A stretch of 64,000 nt of DNA from contig NZ_BJMN01000015.1 in assembly GCF_006539185.1 (NCBI RefSeq), forward strand, positions 144,227-208,226. Reading direction: 5' to 3'. This DNA is from Streptomyces gardneri. GTDB lineage: Bacteria > Actinomycetota > Actinomycetes > Streptomycetales > Streptomycetaceae. Below the pieces are notes generated by a model. It was not told the origin of the DNA, searched no databases, and worked only from the letters and a program-made list of their open reading frames with translations. This document shows, piece after piece, positions 1 to 10,157 of the stretch (positions within the stretch are counted from its first letter, which is position 1; each line of letters opens with the position of its first letter). Position numbers and translations under genes: made by a program.

Positions 1-299
1 ATCCCCTGCCAGGGGCGGGGTGACGCGGTAGGGACGTTCGTCGGTCGAACTCGATCAGAAGTGACCCTCGCCTCTCCATCTTTCGGAGGTCTTTGATCTC
101 TGGGGGAGAACAGGGGCAGGTGGGCCGTCAGGGAGGTGAAAGGCGCGCATCCCACGCGTTGCCTCCAGAGCGAAACCGGAGAACGACTCACATGACGTGG
201 TCCATGGACTGGGCTGGCCTCGTCCCGGCCGCCGCTGCCGTTGTTGCATATCGCAGCCGTCGCGGTGCAGGCGTACTGGGACCGGCGGCGCACGGCAGG

Positions 300-585
300 G
301 CGGTGCCCGCCGCTTCGTGCGACGGGTGGGGGTCGGTGCGGCGGCACTGCGGGCTGGAGCACGGCATCAGGAAGGCGACGCAGGCGTCCGTGCCGAGCCC
401 GACCATGTAGGCGTTGCGGCGGGGGGCCGGCGCCCGGCCAGGGCCCGAAGTCTTGCGTCGGATGCCGCTGCGCCGGATGCGGTTCGACGGTGACGCCGTT
501 GGCGCGCGCCCAGGCGTCGGCTAGGGAGTCGGCACCGTCCGGGCAGTGGCCGTGGACGAAGGTGATGGTGCTGCTGCCACTGGAA
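300..585 (-). pseudogene. DUF2493 (YspA/cpYpsA-like SLOG) gene remnant
   Basis: Read on the minus strand from about 585, one frame gives FVHGHCPDGADSLADAWA followed by GVTVEPHPA, the HG.CP.GAD.lAd.WA signature of DUF2493 proteins (small SLOG-fold proteins). Near 410 the frame changes to MVGLGTDACVAFLMPC and then a His/Ser-rich stretch, which matches the family's usual second half. The N-terminus is missing because the sequence joins an IS5 transposase remnant at about 590-610. Frameshift and truncation mark it as dead. The family call is fairly sure and the exact borders are approximate. Confidence 0.55.
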
Positions 586-609
586 CAACAGGTAGTAGCC
601 GAGGATGGC

Positions 610-733
610 ATGGATACACGACCCCGTTGAGGACCGTCCGGTCATCCAGCCGAGGCCGCCCCAGCGCAGGTCGGGGCAACAGCGGCTTTATGAGTTCCCA
701 CTCGGCATCGGACACTTCATGGCGGCGTATCAC
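610..733 (-). pseudogene. IS5-family transposase, N-terminal remnant
   Basis: The first 40 residues read MIRRHEVSDAEWELIKPLLP followed by GRPRLDDRTVLNGVVY, the standard start of IS5/IS1182-type transposases with the DUF4096-like N-terminal domain. The reading frame then leaves the family and runs into the DUF2493 remnant, so the catalytic domain is gone. No terminal inverted repeat could be paired. Confidence 0.65.
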
Positions 734-813
734 GACTCCATGATCCGCGAATCAAGATCACTTTGACGACAGACGTAGCGCAGCGGGCGGATCTGCTGGT
801 CAGGCCCGCGTCC

Positions 814-871
814 CATCGACTTCGGCATTGCCCGTGCCTTCGGCGCGAGCACCAAGACCGCCACCGGAAAG
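814..871 (+). repeat. 58-bp stray copy of kinase gene segment
   Basis: These 58 bases match 1881-1938 of the downstream kinase gene with only two mismatches (one C/T and one A/T). The matching part encodes the IDFGIARAFGAS activation-loop region. The flanks do not match, so this is a short isolated duplicate about 1.07 kb upstream in direct orientation. It may be the scar of a lost kinase copy or of recombination. Confidence 0.85.
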
Positions 872-1410
872 CCGGCAGGCCGCGATGCCGCAGCAGTACC
901 GGGACGGGCGGTCGACCGGCCCGGCGACGTGGCGGCGCACCCCGGAGAACCTGGCACGCCCCGCGAAGTCCACTCTGGAGGTCGACGCCCTCCGTCGGCG
1001 CTTCGATCGGACGCCGCCACCCGAGCCGGAGACCGACGCGGGCACCCCGGCTCAGGTCAGCCATCGGCAGCACCAGAACCAGGCCAGGGCGGGGGAGTGA
1101 CGCCCGGACGCTGAGCCGTCCATGACGCCCGCGATGAGCTGCTGGCGATCCTCGCCGAATGCATCTGGGTTGTTCGCGCACACATGGCGGTGGGCGACCT
1201 GGCGGTGGGAGCCGGCCTGGCCCACGCCGCTGCGACGCGCAGCGCTGGTCGGCGCCGGCGAAGGGGTGCCCGACGCGGTCCCGCACTCGGAGGTACTCGG
1301 CGTTGTCCTCCTCCTCGCCGGGCAGGAGGGCCCTTTCGCAGGCCTTGTTCCGACCCTGCCCCTGTGCTGTCATGGTCGCCTTGCGACCAGGTGCGGGGGA
1401 GGCTGCAGGA
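872..1410. other. no recognisable gene
   Basis: Both strands have scattered coding-like codon bias but no intact or recognisable protein. It probably consists of decayed gene pieces between the IS remnant and the first kinase. The promoter of the kinase pair must lie here or upstream; I could not pick it out. Confidence 0.4.
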
Positions 1411-3801
1411 GTGCTTGGGGGCTTACGGGACGCGTCGCCCCGGGCCGTCGGTCCCTACCGGATCGTCGCCCGGCTTGGATCGGGTGGCATGGGCGAGGTG
1501 TTCCTCGCGGCAGACGAACGGCGGCCACCACAGCGAACCTTCGTCGCGCTGAAGACCGTGCACGGTGACCTCGCGGACGACGAGGGCTTCCGCTCCCGCT
1601 TCCGCCGCGAGATCGAGAGCGGACGGGCGGTGTCCGGCCGGTACACGGCGCGGCTCATCGATGGCGACGCGGACGGCGCACCCCCGTGGCTGGCCACCGA
1701 GTACGTGCCGGGACCGAACCTGGAGGAAGCAGTCCGCGGCGGCGGTCCGCTGCCGGAGCCGGCGGTGCGCGCCCTTGGCCGCGGTCTCGTCGCAGCCTTG
1801 CGCTCGATCCATCACGCGCGGGTCCTGCACCGCGATCTGAAGCCCGCGAACGTGCTCCTCACGAAGACCGGCCCCAAGGTCATCGACTTCGGCATCGCCC
1901 GTGCCTTCGGCGCGAGCACCATGACCGCCACCGGAAAGATCGTCGGGTCCCCGGGGTTCATGTCACCCGAGCACGTGGCGGGCAGCGACCACGTCGTCGC
2001 CGCCTCGGACGTCTTCTGCCTCGCCTCGCTGCTCTGTTACGCGGCGATGGGACGCGGCCCGTTCGGCGACGGCCCCCTTGCCGCCGTCCTGTTCCGCATC
2101 GCCCGGGCCGAGGCCGACCTGACAGGGCTTCCGCACGGGCTGCGCGAGGTGCTTTCGCCCTGTCTGGCGCAGGATGCATCAAGCCGTCCGGACACGGCGG
2201 AGCTGGCCCGCCTTCTCACGGACGAAGATCCCGCGGACACCGACGGCCAGGGAGCGGCGGACGTCACGTGGCCCGCACACGTGACCCGTGACCTCGCCCG
2301 ACGCGAAGCCGCACTGCAAGAGCTGGACGTCCGGTTGGGGGACATCGCCGCACCCGGTCTGCACGACCTGCCGACCGTGACCGCGCCCCGCCGGGGCGAC
2401 GCCGTGGGCCGGCGGCAGCGCCGTGGGCCGGCCGTGGCCGTCGCGGCGTCCCTGGCCCTTCTGGCCGGTGCCGGGCTCGGCGGGACCTACGCGACCGGAC
2501 GGTGGCCGTGGCCGCAGTCGCCCGGCCGCCCGGAGACCCCCGGGCCGTCCGCCTCACCGTCCGGGGACGGGGACGGTACTGCTCCGGCCGCCGCACAGGC
2601 TTCGTACGTGGACGAACTCGGCGGCCCCGACCGGGGCAGGACCTTCGACGCCGCGCCCTCGCTGCGCCCTGCGGGCTGGCAGCCCTGGACCGTGCGCCTC
2701 CCCGCGGGCCCCTTGGCCTGTGCCGCCGACCACTCCGTCATGGTGTGCCGGCTCGCGGACGGCAGCACCCAGGCTCTCCGGCTGAAGGACGGCGCGCGGA
2801 CCTGGCGGGTCCTGCCGGCGAAGGCCCCAGAACCCGGTGCCGCCGCCACGGGACCCGTCCTCGCCGGCAGCGTGGTTGTCACCGCCGAGGAAGGCCGGCT
2901 CCGGGCCCGTGCGACGGCCGACGGGACGATCCGGTGGGAAAAGCCGCTGTCCGGACGCCCGTTGGGCCGACTGCTCGGCGTGGACACCACCGTCTACGTC
3001 AACCGCGCCGACTCCGACGGCATCCACAGCGACGCGTACGCACTCGCTGACGGCCACCGCCGCTGGACCCGGCTCGTCGCGGGGAAGACCGGCGGGCAGG
3101 CCGAACGGCAGGGCGTCCTCGCCTACGCACCGGACCAGCTCTACGTCAACGGCGAGGAGGGCCTGGCGGCATGGAGCCCGGCCACGGGGAAGACCCTGCA
3201 CGAGGCACCCTCCGGCGGGACCGGGTCGGGAGCGCCCGACACCCGGTACTGCCCCGATCCGCGGCTTTCCGCCGGTCAGCTGGTGTGCCCGGACCCCGAC
3301 GGGCGGGGGCTCCACTTCCGGGCGGCCGAGGGCCTGACGACGATCTCCTCGAGCGAGCGGTTCCGGCTCGCGGGGGACGTCGCGGTACGGGACTCCGTGT
3401 TCGGTCCCGCCGCCCTGGGCAGCCCCCTGGTAGTCGAACTGCCCGCCGAGAGAAAGGTCGTGCGGGTCCAAGACGCGCTTTACAACGGGCTTTCCCAATT
3501 AACGACGGTGACCGCGATCCCGCGCGACGACGACGGCCGGCCGGCCCCCCTGGCGCCGCCCGTCGCGATCGGCAATCGGATCGTCTACGCGGACAACGCC
3601 ACCCTTCACGTGGTGCCCCCCGAGGACGAAGGCCGGCCATTCGCGGCACCGGTGCCCGGCGCCCCCGGCAACCGGGCCGCCGACACCACCCCCGCCCGCC
3701 CGGGCACCCGCCGTGCTCCCTCCCTTCTCTCGGTCGGCGGCATCGTCCTGCTCGGCTACTTCGACGGCACCGTCCGCGCGCAGACCCTTCCGGAGCGCTG
3801 A
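1411..3801 (+). CDS. membrane Ser/Thr protein kinase with PQQ-like C-terminal domain (I)
   Basis: A Hanks-type Ser/Thr kinase of 796 residues. The glycine loop GSGGMG is at 23-28, the catalytic lysine in VALK at 48, the catalytic loop HRDLKPAN at 140-147 and DFG at 159-161. After a linker, one membrane helix follows at about 341-362. The remaining 430 residues are an extracytoplasmic domain with recurring W/G-rich strands (for example DGTIRWEKPL), typical of PQQ/YWTD-like beta-propellers that probably sense a ligand. I chose GTG 1411 because GGGGAGG sits 8 bases upstream and family members start just before RAVGPYRI; longer in-frame starts (ATG 1372, 1159) lack a ribosome site. The gene is followed 78 bases later by a paralogue of the same architecture, so the two are probably co-transcribed. 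Confidence 0.9.
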   Translation: MLGGLRDASPRAVGPYRIVARLGSGGMGEVFLAADERRPPQRTFVALKTVHGDLADDEGFRSRFRREIESGRAVSGRYTARLIDGDADGAPPWLATEYVPGPNLEEAVRGGGPLPEPAVRALGRGLVAALRSIHHARVLHRDLKPANVLLTKTGPKVIDFGIARAFGASTMTATGKIVGSPGFMSPEHVAGSDHVVAASDVFCLASLLCYAAMGRGPFGDGPLAAVLFRIARAEADLTGLPHGLREVLSPCLAQDASSRPDTAELARLLTDEDPADTDGQGAADVTWPAHVTRDLARREAALQELDVRLGDIAAPGLHDLPTVTAPRRGDAVGRRQRRGPAVAVAASLALLAGAGLGGTYATGRWPWPQSPGRPETPGPSASPSGDGDGTAPAAAQASYVDELGGPDRGRTFDAAPSLRPAGWQPWTVRLPAGPLACAADHSVMVCRLADGSTQALRLKDGARTWRVLPAKAPEPGAAATGPVLAGSVVVTAEEGRLRARATADGTIRWEKPLSGRPLGRLLGVDTTVYVNRADSDGIHSDAYALADGHRRWTRLVAGKTGGQAERQGVLAYAPDQLYVNGEEGLAAWSPATGKTLHEAPSGGTGSGAPDTRYCPDPRLSAGQLVCPDPDGRGLHFRAAEGLTTISSSERFRLAGDVAVRDSVFGPAALGSPLVVELPAERKVVRVQDALYNGLSQLTTVTAIPRDDDGRPAPLAPPVAIGNRIVYADNATLHVVPPEDEGRPFAAPVPGAPGNRAADTTPARPGTRRAPSLLSVGGIVLLGYFDGTVRAQTLPER

Positions 3802-3879
3802 ACCCGCGATCCGTTGCCGACCTGACTCACCACCGACCCCCCGATGCGCCGCCGCATCCCCGGAGAACCTGGAGTCGTC

Positions 3880-6138
3880 GTGCTGGAGCCCCTGGACGCG
3901 TCCGCCGTCCGCCGTGTCGGCCCGTATGTGCTCATCGGCCGGATCGGCGCGGGCGGCATGGGCACGGTCCATCTCGCCCGGCGGGAGGGCACCGCCGCCC
4001 CGGCCGGCCTCGCCGCGGTCAAAACCGTCCGCGAGGACGCGTGCCTCGACGCGGAGTTCCGGATACGTTTCCGCCGGGAGGCGGACGCGGCCCGTGCCGT
4101 GCGCAGCCCGTTCACCGCCATCCTGGTCGACGCGGCACCGGACGCCGAACCTCCGTGGCTGGCCACCGAGTACGTCACCGGCCCTTCGCTCACCGAGGCC
4201 GTCACGCGCCACGGGCCGCTGCCCCTCGACGTCGTCCGGGCCCTCGGGGCCGATCTCGCGCGGGCCCTGCGCGCGATCCACGGGGCCCGGATCGTCCACC
4301 GGGACCTCAAGCCCGCCAACGTGATCTGCGCCGCGGCCGGTCCCAAAGTCATCGACTTCGGCATCGCCCGGGCCTTCGACGGCACGGCCCTGACGGCTGC
4401 CGGTATGGCCGTGGGCACCCTGGGCTTTATGGCTCCGGAGCAACTGGACGGCACGGGGTCCGTGGGTCCCGCCTCCGACGTCTTCAGCCTGGGCGTGCTG
4501 CTGTGCTGGGCGGCCACCGGGCGCGGCCCCTTCGACGACGCCGAGCCGGCCGCCGTGATCGCCCGGATCGCCGAGGGACACGCCGACCTCCGGCACGTAC
4601 CGAACGGCCTGCGGGAACTCGTGGGCGCCTGCCTGGCCGTCACCCCGAACGCACGGCCCACGACGGACGCCCTGGTCAGGGCCTTCGACCCGCGGGCCGC
4701 CGGGGAGCGGCCGGGGGCGCTCTTCGCCCGTTCCGATGAGCCATTCCCGTGGCCTGCCGGGGTGCGGGAGCTGATCGGCACGTACGAGGCGAAGAAGCGT
4801 GAGGTCGTGGCAGCGGCGCCGCTGGTCCCCGCTGCGCCCTCCGCCGCCGTGCCGGTACCGGCGCCGCCGGACGGGCCCACACAGCGGAGCCGCACGCGCG
4901 TGAGGGCGGCGGTGACCGCGCTGGCCGCGGTGCTTGCGGTGACGGCGACTCTCGTCGGGGTACGGCTGCTCGCCCGGGACGACGGCGACGGCAAGGGAAC
5001 GGGGGCCGCACCGAGTCCGTCGACCACGGTACGGCCCACCACGCCGCCCGATCCGGTCGAACCCATGGCGAACGGGGACAACCTCGGCGCGATCACCTGG
5101 GCCTACCCCGAGCCAGGGACGCGGGGAGCGGAGCGGCCGAAGGGCTGGAAGCCGTGGCGCGCCACGGCCGGGGCCCATGTCGCCGGGTGCGTGCTCGGCG
5201 TGGACCTGCTCGTGTGCAGTGACCAGCAGGGCGTCGAGGCCCGCCGCCCGGCCGACGGGAAGCTCGTGTGGCGGCACACGGCACCGGTCCGCTCAGGCGG
5301 TGCGGTCATGACGGCAGGACTCTCCGGGGACAGGGTGTACCTCCCAGAGGGCGGGGGCGTCCTCGTCGCGCGGCGGTCCGACGCCCGGCCGCTGGCCCAC
5401 TGGCCGGGGCCAGCCGGCTTCCTGCCGGAGCTGGCAGTCGCGGCGGGCGGCACGGTCTACATCGCGTACGAGGGCGCAGGGGGAGCAGGGCTGCCCGGGG
5501 AAATGCTCTTCCGCGCCTATCGGGAGAGCGACGGCCAGAGGATCTGGGAGACCAAGGTCAAGGAGGCGTACCCCAACAGCATGACGCCGGCGGCCGGCCG
5601 CCTGTACCTCACCGGCCCCGGGGGAACCTGGCAGCTGGACCAGCGGGACGGTCGGCTGCTCGTCGTCGGGAGGCGAACCACCACCGAACTGGTAGGGCCG
5701 GACGGGACCTTCTACAAGTGGATAAACGACGACACGACACAAATTCGGGACGGGGGCACGCTCCGCATACGTGGCGGCTTTCCCGGCCGGCCGCTGACGG
5801 CCGACGCGAGCACGGCGGTCAGCCTCTACGAGACGCAGACGGAGACCGGAAAGCTCAGGGAGCTGATCGGGAGCCGGTCCAGCGACGGGACGGTGCTGTG
5901 GCGCACGCCCTGGAATGCGACGGGCTTCATGGACCGGGGCCAGGCGCTCGTCGTCGGGCGGCGGCTCGTACTCATCAACGGATCGGGGATCGAAACGCGG
6001 TCAATGACGGACGGCGCGCCGATCGCGTCCGTACGGCCGGCTTCCTGGCCCGACCCCGTGGCGCCGTTGACTCTGGTCGCCGGCGACGTCCTCTTCGTCG
6101 TCAAGGACACCGGGCTGTGGTCAGTGCGCCTGCCCTGA
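3880..6138 (+). CDS. membrane Ser/Thr protein kinase with PQQ-like C-terminal domain (II)
   Basis: Paralogue of the preceding kinase, 752 residues, with the same spacing of motifs: GAGGMG 23-28, AVK lysine at 48, HRDLKPAN 140-147, DFG 159-161 and GFMAPEQ. One membrane helix lies near 341-363 and an extracytoplasmic propeller-like domain makes up the rest (repeated W-x-G and DG turns). GTG 3880 is chosen because GGAG lies 5 bases upstream and the protein then starts 13 residues before GPYVLIG, as in the first copy; ATG 3844 is an alternative. The tandem arrangement suggests an old duplication with diverged sensor domains. The substrates are unknown. Confidence 0.9.
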   Translation: MLEPLDASAVRRVGPYVLIGRIGAGGMGTVHLARREGTAAPAGLAAVKTVREDACLDAEFRIRFRREADAARAVRSPFTAILVDAAPDAEPPWLATEYVTGPSLTEAVTRHGPLPLDVVRALGADLARALRAIHGARIVHRDLKPANVICAAAGPKVIDFGIARAFDGTALTAAGMAVGTLGFMAPEQLDGTGSVGPASDVFSLGVLLCWAATGRGPFDDAEPAAVIARIAEGHADLRHVPNGLRELVGACLAVTPNARPTTDALVRAFDPRAAGERPGALFARSDEPFPWPAGVRELIGTYEAKKREVVAAAPLVPAAPSAAVPVPAPPDGPTQRSRTRVRAAVTALAAVLAVTATLVGVRLLARDDGDGKGTGAAPSPSTTVRPTTPPDPVEPMANGDNLGAITWAYPEPGTRGAERPKGWKPWRATAGAHVAGCVLGVDLLVCSDQQGVEARRPADGKLVWRHTAPVRSGGAVMTAGLSGDRVYLPEGGGVLVARRSDARPLAHWPGPAGFLPELAVAAGGTVYIAYEGAGGAGLPGEMLFRAYRESDGQRIWETKVKEAYPNSMTPAAGRLYLTGPGGTWQLDQRDGRLLVVGRRTTTELVGPDGTFYKWINDDTTQIRDGGTLRIRGGFPGRPLTADASTAVSLYETQTETGKLRELIGSRSSDGTVLWRTPWNATGFMDRGQALVVGRRLVLINGSGIETRSMTDGAPIASVRPASWPDPVAPLTLVAGDVLFVVKDTGLWSVRLP

Positions 6139-6149
6139 CCACAGCCGTG

Positions 6150-6760
6150 CTGGGTCCGGCCCAGCCTCGTGGAGGATTCGATGCCTGGGCGGGGCGACGC
6201 GGTGGCGGATGCCGCGCGAGCGGAGCCATCGGCACAGGTGGTCGTAGTCGTATCCCTCGTCCGCGTGGAGCTTGGCGGGCTGTCGGGGGCGTGGGCCGCG
6301 GCGGGAACGGATCGGAGAAAGCCGCGTACCAGCGGCTCAAGCGCCTGGCTGCCGTGGAGGTTCGCGCCCGAGATCCCGAGGGAGAACGGCAGACCGGTCC
6401 GCTCGGCGATCAAGTGGATCTCCGAGCCCTTCTTGCCCCGGTCGACAGAATTCGGCCCCGTCAAGTCCCCCCTTTCAGGGCCCGCATGTTCACCGAGTCG
6501 ATCGCACAGCGCGGCCACTCCAGGCCACCGCGCGTGCCCAGCTCGTCGAGGACGACGCGCTGCAACTTGCCCCAGACCCGGGCGGTACTCCACTCGGTGA
6601 AACGCCGGTGCGCGGCCGGCCCCGACGGCCCGAAGACCGGGGGCAGCCGCCACCAGGTGCAGCCCGTCGTGGCCACGAAGACGATCGCGGCCAGCACCTC
6701 ACGGTCCCCGTACCGGCGCCGGCCGCCGCCCTGCGCCCCGGCGTCCTGTCACCCATCTCA
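6150..6760 (-). pseudogene. IS5-family transposase, frameshifted
   Basis: The minus strand from about 6760 reads GGGRRRYGDREVLAAIVF and continues with TTGCTWWRLPP and WPRCAIDSVNMRALKGG, then after a frameshift near 6470 TGPNSVDRGKKGSEIHL, SLGISGANLHGSQALEPLV, and after another near 6310 a garbled tail ending near GIESS. These are the DDE-domain motifs of IS5-group transposases. The N-terminus and C-terminus are missing. A C-terminal piece of a very similar element lies at 46845-47080. Confidence 0.8.
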
Positions 6761-7217
6761 CCGCCGCTCACCAGTTGACCTGAACGGCCTCGTGGCGACC
6801 CGAACGGTCGTCGACTTCCGGAACATCCTCGACAGCGACCAGTGGGCGAAGGCCGGCTGGACGGTCCACTCCGTCGGCCGGCCGTCAACCGCACCCGCGG
6901 ACCGAAGCGCATGAGCGCGGATCAACTACCTTGAAGGCCCCCGTCCGTTGGCGGACGATGGGCCAGGCAGCTGCACTGAAAGTCAGCCGGTCGCAGCCGC
7001 AATGCCGCGTTGACCTCTCCGTGAACAGCTTATGCGGGCGGCACGCTCACTTCACGGCAGCCCCAGCCGTGATCGTGGCCCCCGCGGGCTTCTTCCTGCG
7101 GAGGTCATACGCGTGAAGCCGACAGTCGGACACGCCTAGGAAGCAGCAGCCTCGAGCGTGGGTATGCGAAGGCCCCTGCGGGCCCGTGGTGTGCCAGGGC
7201 GGGGGCTTCGTGCTCGA
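6761..7217. other. intergenic, nothing recognised
   Basis: No protein with family features is visible on either strand. A short open frame at 6931-7116 on the plus strand has no ribosome site and no typical codon pattern. The region may carry the transcription end of the PASTA gene to its right. Confidence 0.4.
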
Positions 7218-8321
<1,104 letters not shown>

Positions 8322-8499
8322 CATGAACTCCTGAGAGCGTGAAGTTGAGCGGCGCTCAACGTACACAGGAAATTCACGCTCTGTGTGCTTGGTGTCTCAA
8401 CTGAGATGACCCGGCTTTCCGATACCGAGGACAGCCCAGTGCCACGAGATGGTACGGCGGGGCGTATCACCGGTCTTCGGCCTCCGCCCGCCCGGACAC

Positions 8500-8767
8500 A
8501 TCGACGTTTCCCATGGCCGTCACGCCACTCGATGGTGAACCGCTCGCCGCCACCCTCGTCGTCCTGAACCAGGGTGTCAAAGTCGCGGATCAGCGCAGCG
8601 CGAGCCTCACAGTGGAGGTCCCCCGGTCAAGCCCCAGGACCGACGCGCAGTCCGTCGCGCCACTCCAACTCGGCGTACACACGCTCGAAGCGGTCCGCAA
8701 TCAGCTGCTCCTCGTTCCGGGTCTCAGCGACGCGGGCAGGCTGCCGGCGAGCGGACTCCGCATCCAT
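8500..8767 (-). pseudogene. degenerate hypothetical gene
   Basis: A minus-strand ATG at 8767 opens 46 codons with good GC bias (MDAESARRQPARVAETRNEE, later VYAELEWRDGLRVG) to a TGA at 8627. After a frame change, coding-like sequence resumes (EARAALIRDFDTLVQDD, FTIEWRDGHGK) to about 8500. I take it as a broken small gene of unknown function. The rest of 8322-8853 shows nothing else. Confidence 0.35.
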
Positions 8768-8853
8768 GATCACGATCTACGGCTGGAGTACAGGCGACCC
8801 CAGGGGTGCGGCTCCGCGCCGCATGGAGGATGATCGCGGCGGAGGGGATTCGA

Positions 8854-9873
8854 ATGCGTTCAGAAATGCGGGATCAGGTGCAGGCAGGGGCCCCATGGCA
8901 GGCACAGGTTCCGGCCCGGGCGCAGACGCGGGTGCGGGTGAGAGACCGGTTTGGCTCGGCGTTCACGGCGTCGGTCTCGGTGCTGTTCTTTGAGGCCGTG
9001 ATCGGGTCGATCGTGTTCTACGTGTGGATGGAGACCCAGGAGGTCCCGGCCCTCGGCTACAACCTGTTCAACATCTTCTTCCTGTTCGTCATGGGATTGA
9101 TCGGAGTGGCGGCCGGGGCGGTCGGCGCCGTCCTGCTGTCGGTCGCCGTGGTGATGCCGCTCGTGGCCGTGGCCGGATGGCTCGGCCGCACGGTCTCGGG
9201 GCGTGACGTCTGGTGGTGGATCCCGCTCCTGGCGGCCGCCGGCGGCACCCTGCCGGGGCTCGTTGCGGCGTCGATGGTGCCCGCCGGGTTCCCGGAGAAC
9301 GTCTCGTCGGGCCTCATTGGGTGGTTCATGGGCGTTGCGGCGCTCGGCGTCCCGGCGCTGGTTGTCCGCAGGCTGGTGCTGCCGGACCGCCCGCGGGTGT
9401 TCGGCACTGCGATGTTCGGCTGGGTGGCGCTGTACGGGACGCTCGGCGTCGTCGTCACCGGCGCGCTCGCCGGTGTCGCCCTGTACGCCGGGATCGGGTA
9501 CGAGCCTCCGCGGCTGACCGCGGAACGGCTCGCCGGGACGTGGTCCGACGGCAACGGAGGCAGGATCACCTTCACGGCGGACGGCAAGGTCACGGCCGAC
9601 GGGGTCAAGACCTTCGGCTTCGACGACGACCGTCACGACGCGGGGCAGCCCTGCACCGGTGCCGGCACGTGGGTCTACCACCCGGGCGACGGGTCGTGGT
9701 CCCAGAATGTGGGGGTCTCCGTCGACGCCTGCGTTGGGAGCCTGGGCCCCTGGGAGGTGTTCGGGACTCCCGAGCACCCGAAGCTGTACGTGCTCGTCGG
9801 CGACCCCGACGCCTGGGACCTGTACATTCTGGAGCCTGACGACCATCCCCGCGAGGAGCCCGTCAGGGACTGA
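8854..9873 (+). CDS. multi-pass membrane protein with C-terminal lipocalin-like domain
   Basis: A 339-residue protein. About six hydrophobic segments occupy residues 40-215 (for example ASVSVLFFEAVIGSIVFYVW, VVMPLVAVAGWLG, LYGTLGVVVTGALAGVALY). A soluble tail follows, beginning LTAERLAGTWSDGNGGRITF and containing FTADGKVTADG, GTWVYHPGDG and LYVLVGD, which resembles the small beta-barrel or lipocalin-like domains of secreted actinobacterial proteins. The start ATG 8854 has GGAGGGG six bases upstream. Two cysteines in the tail could form a disulfide outside the cell. Function unknown. Confidence 0.8.
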   Translation: MRSEMRDQVQAGAPWQAQVPARAQTRVRVRDRFGSAFTASVSVLFFEAVIGSIVFYVWMETQEVPALGYNLFNIFFLFVMGLIGVAAGAVGAVLLSVAVVMPLVAVAGWLGRTVSGRDVWWWIPLLAAAGGTLPGLVAASMVPAGFPENVSSGLIGWFMGVAALGVPALVVRRLVLPDRPRVFGTAMFGWVALYGTLGVVVTGALAGVALYAGIGYEPPRLTAERLAGTWSDGNGGRITFTADGKVTADGVKTFGFDDDRHDAGQPCTGAGTWVYHPGDGSWSQNVGVSVDACVGSLGPWEVFGTPEHPKLYVLVGDPDAWDLYILEPDDHPREEPVRD

Positions 9874-10157
9874 GGCGGCCGAAGAGTCCGCGGTGAAACA
9901 GGAGCGGCGTGGCGTCTCCCTCCGTGCCCAGGGCCTCGACCGTGCCGACGATGGGCGGCCCGCCCAAGACCGCCCCTGACTCCTCCGCAGCCCGCTGTAC
10001 TCCAACCGCCCAGCGAAACCCGCAGGTCAGACATCAATTCCTGCTGGAGTACTGGGTGCCTGCTTCGTCGGCGTCGTGTCGTCTGGGATTGCAGGATGGG
10101 GCGCTTGTCGTGCCACGGGGTCCGGTTGGCCCGTCTGGTGAACGAACGGGGTCTGGT

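Noticed and set aside
93..630. Several plus-strand open frames of 60-130 codons near the left end
   Set aside because: They have Arg-rich, low-complexity translations, lie opposite the DUF2493 remnant and lack ribosome sites; they are GC-driven shadows.
2554..3498. Long minus-strand open frame opposite kinase I
   Set aside because: It is antisense to a gene with all kinase and propeller motifs; the translation has no family pattern and no ribosome site.
3171..4739. 522-codon plus-strand frame bridging the two kinases
   Set aside because: Arg/Pro-rich out-of-frame translation of two well-supported kinase genes.
3499..5277. 592-codon minus-strand frame opposite kinase II
   Set aside because: Antisense shadow with no start signal; frame openness is explained by high GC codon bias.
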